Assembly: GCA_016858145.1 (NCBI GenBank)
Contig: JAEHOE010000014.1
Span: forward strand, 1,116,001 to 1,180,000
DNA length: 64,000 bases
Source: Edaphochlamys debaryana
Lineage: Eukaryota; Chlorophyta; Chlorophyceae; Chlamydomonadales
Reading direction: 5' to 3'
Positions 56,782-64,000 of this stretch are shown in pieces. Every line of letters starts with the position of its first letter. The first letter of the stretch is position 1. The translations under genes and the position numbers were made by a program. Under the pieces are notes generated by a model. That model worked only from the letters and a program-made list of their open reading frames with translations, had not been told where the DNA came from and made no database searches.

Positions 56782-59357
56782 GGCCCCGTGGTGGGAGCAG
56801 TGGGGTTGCGACGTGGAGGGGCAGGGGGCAGTGGGGTGGGGCGCGCGGCCCCGGGTAGCCCCGCGTGCGAGTTTGGAGGGGATTGTGGGGGTTCATGGGA
56901 GCGTTTCACGGTGCGGAAGAGGGATGGGGGCGTCCGGGCGTGGCCGTGCGGGCCAGGCCACGAGGTACTAGAGCTAGGGTGGGTGGGTGGAGCGGGAGAG
57001 CACGAAGCCTTTCACGTGGCCGACAGAGCCATGGAGCAGTGAGGGCCAGCGGACGTGTATGGGGGCCAGGTGACACGACGCATCATGCATCTTGAAGAAG
57101 CTTTGCAGGCCGGATAGAAGATGGGGTCGACTGGGCGATGCGTGCATTTCGGGGCCGCGGCGTGGTACCGGTGGCGAGAGGCTGTGTGTGTGTCTTTGTC
57201 GGGTGCTCAATGCGGCTGGATGAGGATTGCGTTGGAGGGTGCTGAGAACCCGTCCGCAAGCCACCTTTGAGTGCTATGCGGCCGTGGCCCCAGTCCATCG
57301 CACGAAGCCGTGGCCGTCAGGTAAACGCCCAATGGGCCCAGAACTGCCTTATACGCCCAGGCCGTGCGTGCCCACACATAGCTCTTGCACGCTAGGCTCC
57401 CACTTCCCTTGACCCAACCCGGCCGAGCCAAGCTTCTGCCCAAGACCTGCCTAAGTTGCATGTTCGTGGGCCCGACCCATCGCCCTGCGAAACCCGTGCA
57501 TGCGTGCGTACCAGCCTAGCGTGCCTGCCAGCGCCTACAACCCGGCCTAACCTAGCATGTGCCCCCAGCCCTGCCTAGCTGCATGTCCGTGCGCCCGCAA
57601 CGTGACCCGTGCATGCGTGCGCTGCTGCGTGCGTGCGGTGCGCGTGCGCAGATTGTGGTGCGGGGCTCCTGCTCAAATCCACACGGCTGGGGGCTGGCGG
57701 CAATGGTGAGAGCTGAGACAAGCGCGGTAGGCCCTGGTGAGCTGCTGCTCTGGGCTGACGGGAATGCGGGCAGTGCGCTTGCTGCGGCTTGCTGACAAGA
57801 ATGCTGGGGGCTGTGCGGCCAGCCTCCGAGGCCAAAGCTGATACTGGCTCGGGGCCGCCCTGCGCCGGCTGCTGATGCGGAACACGCTGCGGCGTAGCGG
57901 GCGCTGTGAGCTGAGCTGGTACACTCAAGCTGCAGCTGAAATGTCCCGTAATGACGCAACCCGTGCCCAGACCCCGACCTGAACGCAAAACTGAAGAGCA
58001 CAAACCCCGCCCACACACACAGCACGTGCACGGACACCCCACAGATCCCCGCACGTCGTGAAAGCAACCGCACCCTGCTCCAATCACGCGCCCCCAAGCC
58101 CCGGAAGAATGACAGCGCGAAGGCAACATCGCAAGTTGGCACTGCACCGCGCGGCAAACACACGGAGAGCCCAACCCAAATCCCCACCGAGAGCCCAACC
58201 CAAACTCCCAACCCCATCCGCGCGTCCCGCCCCACCCTCCGGCGCCCAGCGCGAGACTGCACGCCCCATCCCCCCGCCCCGAACACAACCTCTCACCCCC
58301 GACAAGTTACCCGAGGACCGAACTCCCAAGCATAACGCACGGGTTTAACAGACACGGCGCATAGTTCCAGCAGCGCGACCCTACCCCAACGTGCTAACCC
58401 GAACGTGCCAAGACTCACGCCCCCAGCCTTATAATGCAGAACCGAGCCAAACGCGCCCCACAGCCCGCTCTCGCTCACGCCGCATCTCCCCCTCTCCCAG
58501 AAACGACTCCCATCCCGGCCCATCCAGAGGGGCGCACGGCACTCCGCCCATGGCTGCGCTGAGAGGGCTCCTGCGGGAACAGACCGGCGCACGCCCGGCC
58601 CGCCCCTCCCTCCCTCACGAGCGGACCTAGCGCATTCCCCCAATTCCCAAACACACGCAAATGCACGCGAACGTTATGCCGCCCCAACCCCAGACGCGCA
58701 GCCCTGCCCAACCACGCAGGACACAAGTACCTGACCGCACGCTCCGCCAGAGCTGTGGTGCGCTGGCCCCCGCACGCAGAACCCCGCCCATAACCGGGAT
58801 GCTCAAACGCCCGCTCCCCGCCCCCCGGGTACTGCCTGCACGCCCCAGCCCTCCAAAGCAACCCAGCGCGCATGCTGCCCACGCCCACCCGCATCCCAAA
58901 ACACGAAGCCCCCACGCGTGAACAGAACGGCGCAGGAGTCACATACATAGGCGTAGTACCAACCACGCGGCCCTCCCCACGCGACAGGACAAGCCCCGAG
59001 CGAAGCAGGGTAACCACGAGCCCACGCGGGAAACCAGCCCAGCCCTGCCCGGCCTCCCTGCCCTCACTCACTTGTCTTGCTGCTGCTTAGCCCCTCCATC
59101 GCCAAGGCCGCTGCTGCTAAAAAACCTGCCCTCCGCCGCTGATACTGCTGTTGCTGCTGCTGGCGCCGGCACTGCCACCGGACAGCAAGGCTGCTGCTGG
59201 GCCCGGGCTGAAGGGCACCCGCGGCCCCCAACCCAGCCGCCAGCCAAGCTGCTGCTGCCCCTGCTGCTGAATCGCTCGCCGCATGGCGCCTGGCTCCGGC
59301 CAGGCGGTGCGTGAAGACACAGGGGCGGGGGGAGCGGCCAGGTATGCTTTCCGCCCG
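56782..59357. other. Long non-genic region with a strand-biased A/C-rich block
   Basis: No gene could be supported in about 2.6 kb. From about 57950 to 59060 the plus strand is strikingly rich in A and C and poor in T, which makes long minus-strand frames by chance (57552-58286). CTG/CAG-rich sequence follows at 59080-59270. A minus-strand gtgagtgaggg donor-like site lies at about 59072. The left end is the CNX3 3'UTR. Confidence 0.45.
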
Positions 59358-59362
59358 TTACA
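59358..59362 (-). terminator. TGTAA polyadenylation signal, RPS15
   Basis: Minus-strand TGTAA about 96 nt after the RPS15 stop codon, a normal short 3'UTR for a ribosomal protein gene. Confidence 0.5.
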
Positions 59363-59457
59363 CAGCCACACGCTGCTGCAGCAGCGCCCACACCGTGGGG
59401 GACACGGGCGTCCGCCCCCCTCGCCACGCCAGAACGCCGCCTGCCTCCAGAGTCCGT

Positions 59458-59895
59458 TTACTTGAGCGGGATGAAGCGGGAAGAGTGGGTGGCGCCAATG
59501 CCCGGGCGCCCGTGCTTCACGGGCTTGTAGGAGATGGAGAACTCAGCCAGGTAGTGGCCGACCATCTCCGGCTTGATCTCCACCTGGTTGAACGTCTTGC
59601 CGTTGTAGACGCCGACCACGCTGCCAATCATCTCCGGCACGATAATCATGTTGCGCAGGTGCGTGCGCACGGGGTCGGGCTTCTCGCCGCTGGCCGCCAG
59701 CTTCTTGACCTTGCGGAGCTTGACAATGAAGCTCTGGTGCTTCCGCTTCAGGCCGCGCTGGAAGCGGCGGCGCGCACGCGCGTGGAAGAGCTGGACATAG
59801 TCGCTGGTCTTCATGTCCAGCAGCTGGTCCAGGTCCACCCCGCGAAAGGTGAACTTGCGGAACGTGCGCTTCTTCTCAACGGCGGCGTCAGCCAT
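59458..59895 (-). CDS. RPS15: 40S ribosomal protein S15 (uS19), 145 aa
   Basis: A single coding exon. The chain starts [20 protein letters not shown] and keeps the eukaryotic uS19 blocks [44 protein letters not shown] and the C-terminus [12 protein letters not shown]. uS19 sits on the head of the small subunit near the decoding site. The ATG at 59895 is chosen because family members start MADA and upstream codons have no conserved sequence, although the frame stays open upstream. Being intronless in the coding part is unusual next to its neighbours, though a 5'UTR intron cannot be excluded. Length matches plant and animal S15. Confidence 0.97.
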   Translation of the reverse strand: MADAAVEKKRTFRKFTFRGVDLDQLLDMKTSDYVQLFHARARRRFQRGLKRKHQSFIVKLRKVKKLAASGEKPDPVRTHLRNMIIVPEMIGSVVGVYNGKTFNQVEIKPEMVGHYLAEFSISYKPVKHGRPGIGATHSSRFIPLK

Positions 59896-60143
59896 CTTGC
59901 CTAGCGTATGTGAGTACGGGCCTGACGGCGGGAGGAAAGAGGGCTGGACAAGCGCAGAGCGACGCCTCACAGCGGCGGCTGTGGTACGGCACTCAATGCA
60001 ATGAGGCACTCGGGCCTATACGCGCGCTCCTGCACCTGCGCTAGGTAGCCATCGCGTTGTTGAACAGCTTAGAGCGAAGGTTGCGTGCTAAGACCGCAAG
60101 ACAGCTCGGTCCTACTACCATCTGCTCCGCGCGAGCCCAAAAC
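59896..60143. promoter_or_regulatory. Divergent upstream region, RPS15 / plastid protein gene
   Basis: The two start codons are head-to-head 248 bp apart, so promoter and 5'UTR elements of both genes are compressed here. Confidence 0.4.
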
Positions 60144-63100
60144 ATGCAGATAATGCTCAGCGCCCGTGCCCAGGTGGCCCGCCCGGTCAGGTGAGGCTCA
60201 TCGCGGCACCAGCGGGCCAGGAGACTCACCCGGGGTCGCGCGACCTGGTCTCACCATCACCGTCCGCTCACGCGCAGGGCCACCCGCGGCCGACGCACCA
60301 CGGTGCGCACGCAGGCCTTCTTCGGCTTCGGGTGAGGCTGGGCAGGGGGTTTCGGCCGGAGGGTCTCGTGGATGCTCTGCTCAGGTCTCGGGTCTGGAGC
60401 TCCGCCCGCGATCCAGGCCGAGCCTGCTTGCTGGCACAGAGCTGTAGATGCCGGAAAGCTGCAGCGATGGACCGGGCTCCGTCACGGCCAGACGCGCACT
60501 GGCCCTCGAAAGACCGAACCTACGCTCAACCGCTCACGCCACCTCGGCCTCCCGCTTCCCCCCCGCCTAGGCGCCCTAAGGAGGACATTGATGCCGAGCG
60601 CGAGGAGCAGTACCGTCTTCAGCAGGAGCTTAAGGACAAGCGCAAGAGTGAGCTCGGGCTCTGGCCAAGCTGGTCTCGGGGGGGGGGGGGGCGGGGGCTC
60701 TGAGAGCGCCTGAGCATCCCTGCACACGCGCAGGATGCCCGTGCCTTGCCAACGGGGCGGCATGCCTACGAGCTAGCCAACAGCGTGCTGGAGCTCACCG
60801 TGTGACCATAACTCTGCTGACTCCTCGACGCGCGAAACCGAACAGCTGCGAACGACCCTCACTCGGCCATCCCTCTCACCATCCCAGGCGGAGCCATGAT
60901 CAAGGAGGCGAACGACCGCCGCAAGAAGGTCGCGGTGAGTGGGCGCCCTGGGTGGTCTGCCTGTGGAGTTCGGACACTGTTGTCATAAGAGGAGTGCACA
61001 CCAGCACAGCAGCGGCTGTAGGGGATGCGGGCAAGGTCCCACGCGTCCCCCTTACTGCTTCCGCTACTGCTGATGCCGTGGGCAGCGTGGGCAGCAGCGC
61101 ACTCAGCAGTGAGCCTGACAGGTGGCTGCACGGCCTTTGATGGCCCAGCGGCATGCCATCTGGCGTGCAGCGGAGGGGCTTCCCCGTGGGGCCGTACCAC
61201 GCGGAGGAGCAGCCGTCCGCTCTGGCCTCGAGCCGTCTGGGAGCCGTAACGAAGCAGTCTGGGGCCGCGGTGCAGAGGAGCGGGCCCGCGCGTGGACGCA
61301 GCCTGGGCTTAGCGTAGCCGCAGAGCCTCTTGCCGCAGCAGCGGTGTGCCAGGGCGCTGTTTAGGCCCCGGGACGTGTGCTTGCGTGTCGGCTTCGGCTT
61401 TGGGGCGCTGTGGCTGCGGAGCGTAGCGCTCTAGGCCGGAGAGGCCGGGGGCGGTTGAAAAGCGGCAATCACCCGGGGCGGCTCAGCTGCCGCGCCGGCC
61501 ATCCACGCGTCCCCGTGTCGCATATCGGCGCTGGGCCCGCTCCCCGCTCCTTGAGCCTCCAGCCCCGCCGCGGCCACGCCTGCCCCCAAAACCATTGCCA
61601 ACGCCTCTCCCCCGCTCCTGCCCCCAACCCCTCTCCCTCTTCCCCCCCTCAGGAGGAGCTCCAGAGCCGCAAGGACCTGCGCCGCAAGGAGAAGGAGGCC
61701 CTGGCGCGCGGCGAGATGCCGGAGACGCTGCAGAAGTGGAAGGTGGGTGCAGGGCCCGGGCCTGGCGGGGCCTGGTGGATGGGCCTGGGGGGGCCCTGGT
61801 GGAGGGGCCTGGTTTGGGTGGTGGGGTGCTGTCCAAGTAGGAATGGGGTTGCGGCGTGGCGTTGTGTGGGGGTGCCAGTGTGGTACGGGGCGCGAGGGGA
61901 AGGCGCTTGGTGCGGTGAGAGGATGGTTGGCCGGGCGTCGGGGTAGCTGGGCGGCTTCGAGGGAAGTCCCCAGGCCGCAGGAGCTGATTACTATCGGGCT
62001 GAGATGCGTCTGGCGGCCGGGCCTCCTTCCTGTCCCGTCGGCCCGCTGTCTGCCAAACTCACCCCCCGCCCTCCTCCACTCTTCCCCATCCACCCCCCAG
62101 CCTTACGAGAAGGAGATTGACCAGAAGGCCGACCGCGGCATCATTGTTCCCCTTCTGCCCTTCGGCATCAAGAAGGTGCGCGTGGGGGGGCATGGCGTGG
62201 GTTAATGCGGGGGGGGGGGCGCATGGGGGCTGGGGGGACTGGGCGAGGAGCAGGCAGCCGTTCGCCCTGCGGTTGGCGAGGGCACTGGGGCGTAGCATCT
62301 GCGGTTGAGCACGCGTGAGGGCACTACGTGCCTCCGTAGCCCCCGTAAAGGGGGAGGGCGCGAGGGGCCTGAGGTTCGTGGGGAGGAGACAGGAGAAGAG
62401 GGGAGGAGACAGGAGAGGAGCCGCGAAGGACTGGGGGGTTGTGTGGTCATGGCTTGCGAGAAGGAGAGAGGAATGCCTCACGCCCAGGCTCTTCCAGGGC
62501 GTACGGGGTGCAAGGGGTCGCCCGTGAAGCAGGTCGCCTGTCTCCCCGCGTTGGCCTGCTTCAAACCGCTGAGCCTATCCCCTCTGCTTCCCATGGCTCG
62601 CTGGCTGCCGGCCAACCGCGTCGCTTCGGGTTCCAACTGCCTCCCTCTCCGTCTCTTCCCCCATACCTCATCCCCCCGCGCCCGCATCTGCCCCCCCCTT
62701 TTCCCCCCCAGTTCGACGAGGGCGAGCGCTTCGACCTGCGCTCCCCCTACAGCGACGCGGGCTGGGTGGACCCCGACGAGCAGGACGCCTGGTCGGGGCT
62801 CAAGAAGATCGGCACCAAGATCCTCAACTTCTCGGGCAAGAGCGAGCCCAGTGAGTGCCCCTTCGCGGGTCGGGGGGGCTGGGGAAAGGGTTCGGGGGGT
62901 GGGGTGGGGTGGCGAAGGGGGGGCGCGCGGATGAGGCAGGGGGGAGTGTGGCGGGAGGCGGAGGGGGTATGGCGGTGATTGCTCTCAAGTGGTCGCTGCC
63001 GCCCGCCATGCCCGGCTCTCCCGCACGCCGCAAACCTTCCCCTCTCCAACCTCTCTTTCCCCCCCCCCTCCCCCCAACCCCCCAGCCGAGCTCAAGCCCA

Positions 63101-63165
63101 TCATGTGGGCCACCCCCTTCATCAAGAAGCGGGGACAGGAGGCCCGGGAGGAGGAGGAGAAGTAG
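60144..63165 (+). CDS. Predicted plastid-targeted protein of unknown function, 202 aa
   Basis: Eight exons close in frame: 60144-60190, 60278-60331, 60571-60647, 60888-60934, 61653-61742, 62101-62175, 62712-62850, 63086-63165. The first 34 residues (MQIMLSARAQVARPVR then GRRTTVRTQAFFGFG) are a typical algal chloroplast transit peptide, with cleavage likely near RTQA/FF. The mature part starts with a charged helical region (EREEQYRLQQELKDKRKS, ELQSRKDLRRKEKEAL), then a compact block with RGIIVPLLPFGIKK, FDEGERFDLRSPYSDAGWVD and ELKPIMWATPFIKKRG, and ends in an acidic tail. There is no membrane segment. I do not recognise the family; the PLLPFG..FDEGERFDLR..Y block looks conserved enough to be ancient. 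Confidence 0.82.
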
Positions 63166-63746
63166 AGGAGACGGCGGGAGCGGATCGCAGCGGCGGCCCG
63201 GGCGCGCCGGGAAGGAGTGGAGGGCAGCGAGCGGCTGTGAGCGGCGGTCAGCGCTGGGCGGAGCGAGCGGAGCGCAGGTCAGCGGGGAGCGGAGAGCGGA
63301 GCGGACGCGGCCTGGAGCGGTCTCGGCGCTGGCGCTGGAGCGCGGGAGCTTTCGCTGAGGAGCGGCGAGCAGGGGGGGTGCGGAGCGGAGCGCGGAGAGC
63401 AGAGCCGTGGAGCGTCAGGGGGCCAGCCGCGTCGTGCGGGATCTGGATCGAAACGTGGATCTGCTGGCGCTGGGCTGGCGGTCAGGGGTCACAGGCAGCC
63501 CTTCGCCGGAGCCGCGGGCGCTGGGCGGGGCTGTGGGCTCTGCCCTCGCGCTGGCGTGGAGCAGCCGCTTCCAGGAGCAGCAGCGGTGGGGAGGCCGGGA
63601 GCGGGGGCGGGGGCACGGGCCTCTGGCCGATGGCACTGCCGGTGCGTTACGCGTGGGAACCCCACCCGGCCTTAACACCCAGCCTCCTCTCGGGGACCCT
63701 CAGCCTTCCTGCCATCCCGGTCCCCAGTCCCGGCCGCCGCCCGGCT
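63166..63746. other. Convergent intergenic region
   Basis: 3'UTR of the plastid-protein gene, which begins with degenerate GGAGCG/GAGCGG repeats (63170-63420), then the 3' side of the minus-strand gene at the right edge. No TGTAA close to the stop. Confidence 0.45.
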
Positions 63747-63907
63747 TCAGCGCTCCCGTAGCGCCGCCGTACGGGCCGCCTGGGCGGCGGCGGCGGCCTT
63801 GCGGCTGCCGTACATGCGGCCCAACGCCGCCGCCACGGCCAGGTGCGCCACGCAGAGGGCGCCGCCGACCGCCGCCACCGCCGAAGGGCCCAGGGCCAGC
63901 TGGACGG
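63747..63907 (-). CDS. Last exon of a gene running off the right edge, membrane-segment C-terminus
   Basis: After a good acceptor (cccgcag) the minus strand reads VQLALGPSAVAAVGGALCVA then HLAVAAALGRMYGSRKAAAA and ends at a TGA (63747-63749) after ARTAALRER. The first half is hydrophobic enough for a transmembrane helix and the end is basic. The upstream exons lie outside the window, so no function can be given. Confidence 0.5.
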
Positions 63908-64000
63908 CTGCGGGCCGCCGGGTGAAGCGGCGGGGGCGAAAGCAGGGGGGCGCGGTGGGGGGGTTTGTAAGAGGATGCAGGGATGCGTGTTTTGCGGAGC

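Noticed and set aside
57552..58286. Two long overlapping minus-strand frames in the A/C-rich block
   Set aside because: Strand skew removes stop codons in several frames at once; there is no conserved sequence.
59068..59427. 119-codon minus-strand frame downstream of RPS15
   Set aside because: No ATG, Ala/Gln-rich from CTG repeats; more likely 3'UTR and flanking sequence.

Overview
The window is GC-rich nuclear DNA from a chlamydomonadalean (volvocine-type) green alga. Supporting evidence: short exons with GT-AG introns that are G-rich at the 5' end and C-rich at the 3' end, TGTAA polyadenylation signals, an outer-dynein-arm gene (so the cell is flagellate), a gene with a plastid transit peptide, Ser-Pro-rich cell-wall-type linkers, and a RandI/Dualen-like retrotransposon. 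Every multi-exon model below was built by hand from splice motifs, and each closes in frame; none has transcript support here.

Layout. 61-2165 (+): a ubiquitin-fold protein. 3531-7342 (-): mitochondrial-type endonuclease G. 7545-10370 (+): METTL13/EEF1AKMT-like methyltransferase, divergent from EndoG. 12218-33064: a cluster of secreted purple-acid-phosphatase (PAP) genes, with single-domain genes P1 (12218-14943, -) and P2 (19992-22906, -) and a 22-exon gene P3 (24064-33064, +) that encodes four PAP domains in one 1438-residue chain. A 5'-truncated, frameshifted non-LTR retrotransposon with a long (ATT)n tail lies between P1 and P2. 34287-34392 (-): intron-containing tRNA-Leu(CAG). 35303-35530: a 228-bp hAT-type MITE with a perfect 8-bp target duplication. 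35909-41184 (-): ODA10/CCDC151 homologue. 42163-44421 and 44961-47136 (+): tandem ankyrin-type paralogues, the first frameshifted by 4 bp. 47543-50652 (+): a second, unrelated ubiquitin-fold protein. 51802-52491 and 53792-54475 (-): two small, possibly related genes of unknown function. 54712-56781 (+): CNX3/MoaC, molybdenum cofactor synthesis. 59458-59895 (-): ribosomal protein uS19 (RPS15). 60144-63165 (+): predicted plastid-targeted protein. 63747-63907 (-): last exon of a gene that runs off the right edge.

Most interesting are the PAP cluster and the introns. P3 grew by tandem duplication of a five-intron module whose two ends are both phase-1 introns. Its first domain has lost two metal ligands, two of its domains share almost identical introns, and intron tracts are shared with P2 on the opposite strand, which suggests recent duplication or conversion. 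In at least four genes, introns or flanks carry degraded copies of the adjacent exon edge together with its splice site ('junction echoes').

Neighbouring genes are mostly unrelated housekeeping functions, as expected for an alga. Several pairs are head-to-head with short shared upstream regions (EndoG/methyltransferase, small gene/CNX3, uS19/plastid protein).
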